A stretch of DNA of 64,000 bases from Globodera rostochiensis (lineage: Eukaryota; Nematoda; Chromadorea; Rhabditida; Heteroderidae), in assembly GCA_018350325.1 (NCBI GenBank), contig JAEVLN010000003.1, positions 4,915,758 through 4,979,757 of the forward strand, read 5' to 3'. The notes beneath the pieces are model-generated. The model made no database searches, was not told where the DNA came from, and saw only the letters and a list, made by a program, of their open reading frames with translations. Below, piece after piece: positions 11,156 to 21,275 of this stretch. A program made the translations under genes and the position numbers. The first letter of the stretch is position 1; each line of letters starts with the position of its first letter.

Positions 11156-11290
11156 CCTGGATCTGGATTTACCAGCATTAAAAATCCTGATTACCAGGAT
11201 ATCCTGGTCCTGGTGCTTCGGTCGAAAATACCAGCATTCCGGATCAGGGGTCCCCTGGTCTGGATCCAGATCCAGTCCGGGCTCTAGTGG
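11156..11290. repeat. CCTGGATC-type degenerate repeat cluster
   Basis: Several overlapping palindromic words (CCAGGATATCCTGG, GGATCCAGATCC, ACCTGGATCTGGAT) form a short degenerate repeat cluster at the end of copy B, just before the second SPRYSEC remnant. No coding potential was seen. Confidence 0.5.
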
Positions 11291-11344
11291 TGACTAACAA
11301 AATTATGTAAATATCGAAATATTTAACTTAACTTACTCACGTAG

Positions 11345-13182
11345 AGAATTCAGATGCAGTGGGACCATCCAGTTCTGGCAATGCTGAACCAAACGCAGGT
11401 AACAGTGCAAAATAATAATTGTCTAATTATTTTTAAATTAATTTAGGCTTAGGAACATCATTTAAGCTCTCCAAAACTCGATGGGTGTTTTAGGTTCGGG
11501 GTCGAGGAACCTGAATAAGCTCCATTTTTACCAACATTAAACCCCGGACCCGGATTCGAAAATTTTATCAAAAACTTAAAAAAAAATTGCAACCTCAAAA
11601 CCATTCAAAAAACGTGAACCTGTACAAAAGCGAAATGGTATTTAATATTTTGTAAATAATATATTTTGTTAGGGCTAACCCTTCTAATTGCTTTCCAATT
11701 TACTGGAAATAATTACGGTAAAGTATTATTCTGTTAGTGATTTGATTAAAAAAGTTTATGAAAAGAATTCGAAGTTTTTTTGAATTAACTTTTTCTTTTC
11801 AGGGCATCGCTCTGTCCGCGCTGAACGGCCAATTCCAAAAGGGAATTATGGCATTTTCTACTACGAAGTGACCATCTTAAAGGAAGAAGAGTGAGTTAAA
11901 TAAATAAATAGTTGAGCTTCGAAATTCTTTAGAAGCATTTTACTTTAAAAAATTATATTTAGCTCTGTTAACATTGGACTTGCGACGAAAGAAATGCCAT
12001 TGGACGAATGTGTTGGATATTACGAAGGCACTTACGCATACTCACGCCGGGGCAAATTTTGGGGTCCGCCGAGAAAATTTTTAAATTTTTGACTCAATTT
12101 GTTAAGAAAATTGGTCCAAAACCGAAGATTTTTGCACAATTTTTCGTTTGGAGGGGCTAAATTCGCTTTAAAGTTTCTCACTTTGAAATATTAGATCAAA
12201 ATTTCGGGCTTTAGGGTGGCGAAAAATGACAGAAAAAGTCAATACGAGATAGGAAATTAAAATGTCCTGAAAATTTTGGTGTATTTATTTTCGCCTTAAA
12301 ATTTATTGCCGCTGGGACCGGTGCGGAAAATTTCTTTAAATTTTTTGAAAAAAACAATTTTTAGACCCTTCGAAAAAGATTAAGCCCGTGGAGGTGCCCG
12401 ACGTGGAGGTGGACGCGTTCAAAGCGATGTTAGCCTTCATTTACGCCGATGATTTGAGTGGACTGAACGGAGACAATGCAATTTCTGTGCTTTATGCGGG
12501 TGAATTTTAAGAAATTTTGCAATTTATCTAGAAATTTATATTATGTTGTAATATATTAAAAATTACCGTAGAAAATGTTTTGATAATTTCAAAAACAAAA
12601 ATGTTTTTAATGGATTAATTGTCTTTTAGCCGACAAATATATCTTCCTAAACTTGTCAATTCGTGTTTAAACTTCATATGGAAGCTGAATTTTTTTGTCG
12701 CATTTGACTTGGCTCACTTTTTTGGAGAAGAGGTGAGGAATGTTTTTTTTCCTATCTGTCAGACAACAATTTAATAATTTGTTTTAGTTGGAAATTAATT
12801 ATCTGAAACAATTTCAATAACCGGCTTAAATATTATAAAGGCTTCAAATAAATTTGTTGTCTAATTCTTTTTTGAGGCTGGGACCATAGAAGTGATTTGG
12901 GGTGTTTTGCAGAGTTTCGAAGCTAATATTAAGCGGTTTAAGCCCAAATGTTAATTATTATTTAATTTACTTTTAATTTTTATTTATTTTGGGACTTTGC
13001 TCGCCGGTGTTTGGATTACATCGATGAGAATGCGAAACTTTGATCTTCTCGGAAGCATTTTTGCAAACCGTGACAAGCTGATCATCTACGACGAACATAC
13101 ACCGGAAAATGGCGTCAAAATGGGAAAGTGTTCGGCGGAAAACAGACGTGAAATGCTCGGCCCGGCACCATTTATTAAGTTT
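11345..13182 (+). pseudogene. Broken SPRYSEC-BTB chimera
   Basis: A second SPRYSEC remnant begins with exon 2 (11345-11398) and has a shortened exon 3 (from about 11677). Exon 4 (about 11804-11890) has [10 protein letters not shown] and FYYEVTILKEEE. Exon 5 starts near 11963 ([20 protein letters not shown]) and stops at about 12057, where the dispersed hairpin repeat interrupts it. BTB exons follow: 12365-12499 ([20 protein letters not shown]), 12631-12734 (BACK start) and 12992-13182. The last one meets a TGA after DYIDENAKL and is then fused to the end of a later exon (AENRREMLGPAPF). Domain order is SPRY then BTB, opposite to the intact chimera at 44083. Confidence 0.75.
12058..12125 (+). 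repeat. Dispersed hairpin repeat at a gene breakpoint
   Basis: CCGCCGAGAAAATTTTTAA, then TTTGACTCAATTTGTTAAGA and TTGGTCC. This is the right part of the dispersed repeat, and it sits exactly where SPRY exon 5 of the pseudogene is cut off. Confidence 0.6.
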
Positions 13183-13189
13183 TGAAATT

Positions 13190-14026
13190 AAAACTCAAAA
13201 TGTTTGCACAATTTTCAACATGCCAAAATTTGATCAGTAATTTCAGTTTCGATTAAATCGTTTTTCTTTCAATCTGAACCATTTAAGGCGAGTTTCTTTA
13301 GGATGCTTTATAATTTCTTATTTGAGGACTAAATTGGTTTTTATATTTCTGTTATTTGGATTTGCTTTTATAAATTTTCAACATTTTTGAACCGTTCACA
13401 ACTTTTTTCTTTTATTCTCATACCCTGACCGTCGTTCTCATATTTATTCTCATAGCAGGCCATTCATTTCACATAATTCGGATAATAGTTTCTCAAAATT
13501 CTGACCTTCTCATGTTTTTTTACTCTCTTGCCGATGTTCTGTCCCGCTAATTTACATATTATAATCATTTTTATCATATTTGTCACCCTTTTAATATGTA
13601 CTTATGACTCTTGATTTCGGATCTTGTTGTTATTTTTCTTTGTTTTTACCAAGTTCTACTTTTGTCCTTATTTTCAAATCCATTCAATAAAGATGGCATG
13701 ATGCCAAAAGAAATGAGTTTAGGACGCGCCAACAAAATACCCACTCAGCCAAAAATCACAAAAACAACAATTTTGTACAAGTCAGAAAAAAAGAGATCTG
13801 TGGCATGGAATAATTTTTGGAACGGCGCTGCCCTCAACTGCTGGGCGGTGCTTAAATTTGCCTTAACAAAATGTGTTTTACGAGTTGGCTCAAAAAGTTG
13901 TAATTTTGCAGGGGTTTCGTTTTGCGAGGATTGTTTCGGCCAAATTCGCCAAATTAGAGCCATTGATGAGCGTGACCAATGAGACAAAACATCACACATT
14001 TAGTTGGCTTCCCTCACCCTAGCATC
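13190..14026. other. Intergenic AT-rich stretch
   Basis: No supported gene. A 123-codon reading frame between 13611 and 13982 lacks homology cues, splice context and composition bias, and is overlapped by a similar frame on the other strand. Confidence 0.4.
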
Positions 14027-14144
14027 GCTTACGACCATACCACGTTGAAAGCACACCATCCCGTCCGATCTGGCAAGTTAAGCAACGTTGGGCCTCCTTA
14101 GTACTTGGAACGGAGACGTCCTGGGAATAGGCGGTGTTGTAGTC
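14027..14144 (+). rRNA. 5S ribosomal RNA
   Basis: A 118-nt sequence begins GCTTACGACCATACCACGTT, contains CCATCCCGTCCGATCTGGCA and AAGTTAAGCAACGTTG, then GTACTTGGAACGGAGAC and CTGGGAAT. The RNA polymerase III internal control boxes (AAGTTAAGCAACG; GGAGACGTCCTGGGAAT) are in place, and a run of seven T (14150-14156) follows as terminator. The terminal helix pairs apart from one mismatch (GCTTACGAC with GTTGTAGTC). Only one copy is visible, with no spliced-leader gene next to it, so it may be a dispersed or variant copy. Confidence 0.93.
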
Positions 14145-14149
14145 TTACC

Positions 14150-14156
14150 TTTTTTT
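14150..14156 (+). terminator. Pol III T-run after 5S rRNA
   Basis: Seven consecutive T, six bases after the 3' end of the 5S gene: the standard RNA polymerase III stop signal. Confidence 0.75.
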
Positions 14157-14511
14157 AATTTTTAGGTGGATTTCCGAATATTGACTTAGGCGGGTAAAAG
14201 GGGAACAATGAATGGGCAGGGGGTCTTTTTGCCTGCCTGTGAAGTAAGTCTTCTAATTAGGTTATAATGGCTGTTGTACCTGTCTGCTTCATTCAATTCA
14301 TTCCAAGATCGTCTTGAAGTCCAATCGTCAAGCTAAAAACAATGAACCGGCGATAATTAAATTAATCCAATATTTCTAAATATTCAATCATCACATCAAA
14401 AAATCAGATACTCATTAATTAAACTGGTGTAAAATTTTAGATTTAGACAATTTTTCGCTTAAATTTTTATATATCGGGGGGAGGGCTCACATATAAAAAC
14501 CAGTTACTCAC

Positions 14512-17500
14512 CACATTTTGACGTGCAACTCGTGCTTCTCCTCAGCAACCCTCTGCGCTCGTTCCTCATCCGGACTAAGGTCCGACCTGTCCATCTCCAT
14601 CAACTGCTTGAGCAAGCGCACGTCCTGCGGTTGGATCACGCGCTGGCTGAGCTCATCGGCACGGACCAATGGCAGGAACTCGCTGAGCCAGTCGCGTAAC
14701 TCCGCTTGCTTTTCCGCACTGATCCGCTGTTTCTTGTCTTCATTGTTGTCCTCATCATAATTATGGCCGTCGTCGGTCTCCAGTGGTACGTCAGCCATGC
14801 GCAGAAGACCGAACAACTCCGCTTCGTACAGTTCGTCCTGCAGAATGAAGAGAGTCTCCATAAGAATGTAAAAAAACATAAAGATTTTTGTGTTGACCAA
14901 AAACTTAAAAACGAGAACTCACCTCACCAACTTCCTTGCTGTCCTGCTCCATCTTGTCGCCGCCCTGACCATCCTCGCCCATCCTGTTGAGCATCATCTG
15001 CTCCTCCAGCCTCTGCTGTTGTCCGTTGTTCTTGTTCAGCAACAAAACGTGCGCGCCCGAACAGGTTGCATGCACGGCGGCAACGTGTTCGGCTAATGCC
15101 TTAAAAAATGATTTTTAATAACAATATAATATTTTTTGAATTTTGATGATGTTTACTTGCACGCTAACAGAACAGAACGCGCACTGCGCGCAGCCAAACT
15201 GTTGCAGCGGCGGCGACGATAATGAAGAGGACGACGACGGACTGATCGTGCTGCTGCTGATGTTGTCCACACTGAATGTCCATCCGGCGACTGCGGCAAA
15301 TGGACGACGTACGGCGTTTGACGGATTGCATTGTGAGAGCAGGCGATGACGATCCATTGCGCGTGCACAGCGTGTCACAAACGAACAGAACTTGCAGCGC
15401 CTAAAATAATAACATTTTTGAAAAACTTTTTACGATTGGCCACTTTGTTTTGATGCCGAGATGCTTGCAAAGATTGTTCAACATCTGTCCGCATTCAACG
15501 CATTGCTGGCTGATCATGTCTGAGCTGATCAATGCATGACTTGACCTTGGCCGGATCGAGTTGAGGTCTGAAGAATCAAAGAAAACTTTTGAATTTAGGA
15601 CTCTTTTAATAAAAACCGTTTAAATTAAAAATAATGATAAAAGTGATAAATTTAAAAAAAAAAATGCAATTTTAGGAATTTTTCTACGAGGATACCCATC
15701 GGGTCGTGGGTTTTATATTTTTTTCTGTGGCCATGTCAAATTTAAAATGCCTATTTAGTGTAGAATTTTTCGTTGTACTGACCCAAATGCTCCATGTGCC
15801 ACTGCAGCCATTTGTGCTCCCCGTTCTTCGTATGCTGTTCCTGGTGTTGATCCATCTGAGTTTGTTGGGAAATGGCAACTTTGATCACACAGTGCCCACA
15901 ATGGCGCGACTTTTCTAAAGCAGTAAAAAAAATTATTAAAAAGCAGCATATTTCATAATATTTAGAGTTTGTGTTAATTAGCCTTGGATTTCGTTGTTGG
16001 GGGGGGGGGGATGGTCGCCGTCGGCAATTTTTTTAAACCAATTTTTACATGGTGCCAAACTGGACGCCGACCGTCCAAACTGTTCGGTCGCATAATTTCG
16101 TCAGAAAAGTTATGGGAAGTTAGCCGCAGGAAAAAATTCCAATAGTCCTCAATGGGCGACAGAAAATAAATTACTTTTTTGGCAAAAACACCTATTAACG
16201 TTCTAAATCTTTTTTAATATTCGAAATCTGTTTCCAACGACACAATGCCAAACTCACCTGCGTCATGCATTATCATGTGCCGTACAAAGTCGCGCATGCG
16301 AACCATCGAGTCGCGTTTGTGGGTGGGCGGCACACAGAACGTCATCAGACAAAAGGGGCATAACACAACGTGAGTGCCGACATGTTTGTTGCAAAAGTGT
16401 TGCAGAAGTGCACCGCGATTGGAAGTCCTTAAGGTATGTGGGAGTCTTAGATCAAGTTGAAGAATGTCCTTATTTGGAGGGTCTCAATCTTATGAAATTT
16501 AAATGTCCTTATTTATAAGATTTGTCCTACAGTATTTTAGGCCTTCGTCCTTATCTTGTTTTTATTTTCGAATTTTGATTTTCAGCCTCTTCCTAAATAA
16601 AAATTAGGCACACTTCTGCATTTATATCAAAATAAATGTTTTATAAGATTTGAGAACGTTTTAAAAGTTTGTCTTTATATAGGACCCCTAAATCTTATTT
16701 TTGGTCTTCCACGTCCTTATTTTGGGAAATTTTTGTTGGCACCCCTGGTTTATGGTGTAAGGGAGAGAAAGTGATTCCGCTGGTTGGACGTGGACAAAAC
16801 GCCTAGGGGGGGGGGGGGGGGGGGGGGGGAGAAACCACGGACTGGATGAAGGTCGTGGGTTCGAATCCCCTCCGGGGTTACAATTTTGCCTCCCAACGGT
16901 CGCCTGCGAATCAATCGATCTGAAAAAATTGATCGATGGACCGGTCCTGTTGAGGATGGAGCTGTAGGTTTCACTCACAAATCAGTACACGGTCTGGGCT
17001 AATTTTTGGATTTTTAGCACTTTAAATCTCAGCCCTATTAATCAAATTCATTTTTATATTTTGGCTTTAAGTAAAATCACAAAAGATTGTTCCTCCATTC
17101 CCATTTTATTGCACCTGAATTGGCATTTGCCACCGCCGACGCGGCACCCGTACGGCAGGTCCAACTTGCGCTTGTTCGGCAGTTCATGAGCAACAATGTG
17201 ATGATGAATATTCTTCGTGTCAATCACCTGCTCGCAAATGTTGCAGACGTGCAGTTCCGGTTTGATGTCCAATAGCGGGCGCTTGCCACGCTTGTGCACA
17301 CCTGTGAGCGGAGCAAGTTGGTTTACCATTACGGAGTTAATTTGTGTTATTTAATTGTTCCAACCAGAAATGAACCCCAAGGCAGGGTGGCTTAGGCCTA
17401 AGCCTAACGAATCTCAACCCAGTGTGGTTTAAACCACTTTAAATTCTCAATTTAATTTTCAATTGACTAATCAGCGTATCAAATAACATAATTTTCAGAC

Positions 17501-18237
17501 AATTCAAAAATTTTGACCCGCGGTGCGCAATTCTCCATGTTTGTGCGCAATTTTTAGTGAGCAATTCTCCTCTTTTTTTTGCTGGTGCGCAATCCTCTGT
17601 GCGCAATTCTCCGAAAACTGCCGGTGCGCAATTTTCCTAGCGCCGGTCAGCGGTGCTGATAGGCGCCGCCGAGAAAATTTTGACTCGATTTGTTAAAAGA
17701 TTTGCAACCAAAATTTTTAAAATCCGGAATTTTTGAAATTGGCCACAGTTCCCTTAATTAAGAAAGGCCAAGTAGCGGCCCGCTTTTCATCCATAGTGTA
17801 GTCCAGAAAGTTTGTGTTTTCGCTCTTTGTCCATTTATTGCAGAGATTCGGGGTTTCAGAATGATCAGAAATCAGTTTTCGATATGATTCGCTGACTCTA
17901 AAGAGCCATCAATCATCAGAAGGGAAAATGCACCCATACCAGGAACAGATTTAGTTCTTTTAATTCGAAAAAACGGACGATGGTAATGCAGCCTAGCTCG
18001 GTAGGGAGTCGGCTGTTCCAATAAGCATTCCGGGCACGTGTGCAGTCTGCTCACATCAGTCCGTTGATCATCCGCTTTAGCCTCGTCCTCTGCGCCGTTG
18101 TGTTCAACCAACAGATTTTGAAGATTACTGCATTTTTCCACGTTTTTGGTTGATTTTTGCTGTGCCACATGGGCCCATATGTGGTACATGAACATCACAT
18201 TGTTCTTCAGCCGTTTGTTGCAGCTTTGGAAGGCACA
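14512..18237 (-). CDS. Multi-exon C2H2 zinc-finger protein (5' and 3' ends incomplete)
   Basis: Eight exons on the minus strand: 18237-17940, 17301-17115, 16427-16258, 15914-15783, 15567-15434, 15400-15157, 15099-14923 and 14837-14512. All introns have GT-AG ends, and phases agree at every junction except 15434/15400. Zinc-finger pairs are visible throughout: CAFQSC with HIWAH; CPECLLEQPTPYRARLHYH; CNICEQ with HHHIVAH; CQFR with HFCNKHVGTH; CPFCLM with RHMIMH; CGHC with HQEQH; CVECGQ with CKHLG; CKFC with DRHR; CAQC with EHVAAVH. Several fingers are split by introns, which supports the exon joins. The C-terminal part is acidic and Gln/Glu-rich (EDNNEDKKQRISAEKQAELR), without fingers. The gene probably encodes a nuclear DNA- or RNA-binding regulator. 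The start codon lies upstream of 18237. The last exon ends at a donor (ATGTG/GTGAGTAAC), so a further exon is missing. A SINE lies in the intron at 16.8 kb. Confidence 0.8.
16741..16990 (+). mobile_element. tRNA-derived SINE, degenerate copy in an intron
   Basis: Matches the elements at 20815 and 21095: ATTCCGCTGGTTGGACGTGG, then GGTCGTGGGTTCGAATCCC (Pol III B box), TTACAATTTTGCC and CAATCGATC...GATCGATGGACCG. The A-box region is replaced by 24 consecutive G (16806-16829). It lies inside an intron of the C2H2 gene, between the exons at 17115 and 16427. Confidence 0.75.
17650..17720 (+). repeat. Dispersed hairpin repeat
   Basis: GCGGTGCTGATAGGCGCCGC, then CGAGAAAATTTTGACTCGAT and TTGTTAAAAGATTTG. 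Full-length member of the dispersed repeat, in the C2H2 gene intron between 17940 and 17301. Confidence 0.7.
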
Positions 18238-20814
18238 CTAAAGGGTAGGAGAGTTGCATCTTGTATTTAAGGAGAGCAATATGAGTAAAATATTTCTGTA
18301 CATTTTCGGTTTTGCCGTTATTTACGGCTGGAGAGTGACAAAATTCCTGAGCCGTATTCAAGCAAGGGTCTGATGTAAATCTAATGCTTGGGGCAAATGG
18401 GTGGGTTTGAAGTTTAGTACTCGTGTTAGTTGGTATGATTGGAAGAACTATAATGGAAATGTGTTTGTGAATAAGGAGATTATTGTCGATATGAATTCCT
18501 GATCAGTGGTGGATTCTTGTGGGTAGTGATAGACAATGTTGGTGATTGGATTTCCTGTGTTGTAAACATGACCTTTCTATTATTCCTCCCCTGTTACCCC
18601 AGGGGCCTAAATTGGGTCATGTCTCCGATATTCCTCAATGTCATATCTGTCTTTCAATTCTGTCGTATTGGCCGGGATATGATATTATAGGCAGGATTAC
18701 ATACGACGGCTACTTGTGACACTCCATCATACGCAGAAATCATATATACTGTTTCAATTACAATCTGAGTCGCTGCCATGACGATGAGTGTAGGAATTTC
18801 GTGTTTTGTGTCAAAATCGTAAAAAATTTTTTATTACAAGAATACATATAGGGAAACCCCTTTTTACCGAAAGCGAAAACACATCCCAAGAATTTCAGGT
18901 AGAGAAATTCGGACGGCACGATAAAATAAAGGTGCGCCTATTATCGTAAAAGATCAGCGCCACGATCTGGTCAAGTGACCCAGACGTAGAACTTGAGTTA
19001 CCAAACAATCCCGAAACAATTTAGCCTCCGAGATGATGTGGGAGTTAGAAATTGAGGGCAATACCGCAATCAGAACCGCCCATTTGGACTAAATAAAATG
19101 AGTTGAGCAGGGCCCAGACACCGTGGGAACGATGGCGGCGGTCGTGTGATTATGGGCAAGGGCCCATGGATCTTCGCCAACGAGCGGGCCCATCGCATTA
19201 CGAACACTGAGAGACATATCGGGCAGGGTGCCGGAAAATGCGACACCGGAAAATGCGACATCAAAGTTGAAAATGCGACACCAGAAAATCCGACACTAGA
19301 ACGAAACGCATCGGCACCCGCGCGTTCACGAATCGGCAAGTTTGCCGGTGGCTAATAATGGTTCTATTAGAAAAGGGGGGCCAAATGCAACTGCGCCAGC
19401 AAGTGACAGATGGAAACCCCATACACACGTCAAGCAGAGACGGAGGGCGGGGTCTACTATTTTTTGCCTAAGTCTAAGCCTAGGGTGGCTTAGGCCTAAG
19501 AGTGTCGTATTTCTTAATGTCGCATTTTACAGTGTCGCATTTTCTGTCAGTGTCGCATTTTTTTCCGGTGTCGCATTTTCCGGGCGCCTTCGGGCGGACG
19601 ATATGGCATGCAGATTTTAATGCTATCCGCGACTCATTTCTTTTCCAATTACCTCTGTTGTGATTATAAGTAAAAGCGAGACTCAAGATTTTGCTCTCAC
19701 CGTGAGAACACAGACACAAAGAAATTATATGCCGCACCCTTCAATAAGGGAGCCATGAACTTTCAAATGCGAGGAATAATAATGCCGTCTTTGGGGATTG
19801 GCTCGACTTTCTGTGAATACGATTTGCACACCTACTTCCACCCTTAAATTCTTTCAGAACCCGTTTTACTAAGACCAAGCCCAATTTCATAGCCAAAATA
19901 AGCACCTGAAATTGTCCAGTAAATTTCTCCTCAATGACGCCATATCCTGCTTGTACTCGTTTGTTGCTTGCTTCAATGTAGGAATTGCAGAATCTAAGAT
20001 TAGTACATAAAATTAAATTTCATTATTTGTTTATCAGTTACCGCGACATCACTCCGATGTGTTCATTGCTTGATAAATGTGTGCCATACTGTGGTGACAT
20101 GTCAATTCGCGCTCTCTTATTTGTATGCTTAAAAATTTGCTGATACATATTCATAAAAAGTTAATTTTTTCGAAGATTGCATTTTTAAGGTATTAGAATT
20201 TCAAAACAATTGATAAATAGGAAAAGATTTAATAACAAGATTTTAGAATTGAATTGAAATATTTAACAAATGACCTAAGCAAACGCTTTAGCAAGGAATA
20301 TTCCAGTAAATAACCAATTCAAAATTAGAACAAAAAAAATTTTAAAATCTAAAATACACGCGTTATTTTGAAAACACAATATACATAGCTCAAAAAATTC
20401 GAAGCAATTGACTTTACACTTGAACTTGATTTTCAAATGAGATTGCGATAAGAAAGATTTCATTTAGATTAAAATAAATAGTTGTTGATAGAACAAAGAT
20501 ATTTTAAGATAAAGCTCATCAATAGAAAAGTATTTGGTTATTGTAGGCCCTGATTGTATACACCAAAAATAGCCAAAATGTCGAATTGCGTCCGAATTTT
20601 GATGAACGTGTAAGCATTTCGTCAACCATTCATTAAAATCTGAACAATTAAATTGATAATGATAAGAACATCCAAATTTAAATGTATCAATTACACAGCC
20701 TTGGCTCTACAAGCAGCAACGAGTGATTACTGACAAAGTTGCTTAATATTAAAATGTGACCTACCCACTTGGTATAGAATGAATATCATTGGCAATTTAA
20801 AAAATTGTAAGGAA
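18238..20814. other. Long stretch without a supported gene
   Basis: The missing 5' exons of the C2H2 gene may lie here, but none was identified. The stretch holds the GCGACAC inverted arrays (19228-19590) and two copies of the word GGTGGCTTAGGCCTAAG (one at 17388, one near 19480). The rest is AT-rich, with short reading frames on both strands that overlap each other. Confidence 0.4.
19228..19590. repeat. Inverted pair of GCGACAC short tandem repeats
   Basis: At 19228-19300, four copies of GAAAATGCGACACC-like words run on the plus strand. At 19500-19590, four copies of the reverse complement (GTGTCGCATTTTC) follow, separated by about 200 bp. The arms could pair into a broken hairpin. No coding potential was supported. 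Confidence 0.75.
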
Positions 20815-21094
20815 GTGAATGTTCCGACGGTTGGAAGTGGACGGTTAAAACACCTATGGCGGGGGCTAAAGATCACCTATAAAGAAGAAGGCAAACGGGA
20901 CGCGCCGGTAGCTCAGTTGGAAGAGCTACCCACGGATTGGGTGGAGGTCGTGGGTTCGAGTCCCACCCGGAGTTACCATTTTGCCTATTCTTTACTTGTA
21001 GCACCGTAGTTGCCCAACCGTCACCATCGAAGCGATCGATGTGAGCTCGATCGATGGACCGAGAGACCGGTCTCGTTGAGGATGGAGCTGTAAG
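20815..21094 (+). mobile_element. tRNA-derived SINE, first unit of tandem pair
   Basis: A ~280-bp unit begins GTTCCGACGGTTGGAAGTGG. The tRNA-like part is 20902-20973, with A box TAGCTCAGTTGG, B box GGTTCGAGTCC and a perfect 5-bp T stem. The anticodon arm is irregular (no T at position 33 in the best fold), so it is not a working tRNA. A body follows with TTGCCTATTCTTTACT, GATCGATG...CTCGATCGATGGACCG and GTTGAGGATGGAGCTGTA. Confidence 0.8.
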
Positions 21095-21275
21095 GATGAG
21101 TGTTCCGCTGGTTGGAAGTAGACGGTTAAAATGCTTATGGCGGGGGCAAAAGATCACCCATAAAGGAGGAGACAAATGGAACGCTCCGGTAGCTCAGTTG
21201 GAAGAGCTGCCCACGGATTGGGTGGAGGTCGTGGGTTCGAGTCCCACCCGCCGGGGTTAACATTTTGCCTATTCT
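21095..21275 (+). mobile_element. tRNA-derived SINE, second (truncated) unit
   Basis: Starts GAGTGTTCCGCTGGTTGG, 280 bp after the same point in the first unit. The tRNA-like region is 21183-21257, with both Pol III boxes intact. A 4-base insertion precedes the acceptor 3' strand. The copy ends after TTTTGCCTATTCTTTACT, so the GATCGATGG body part is absent. Confidence 0.78.

Noticed and set aside
13611..13982. 123-codon frame
   Set aside because: No motif, no splice context, and overlapped by a comparable frame on the minus strand.
20902..20973. Functional tRNA gene
   Set aside because: A and B boxes and T arm are good, but the anticodon arm does not fold with T33 and the acceptor stem has a mismatch; flanking sequence repeats with it, so SINE is the better call.
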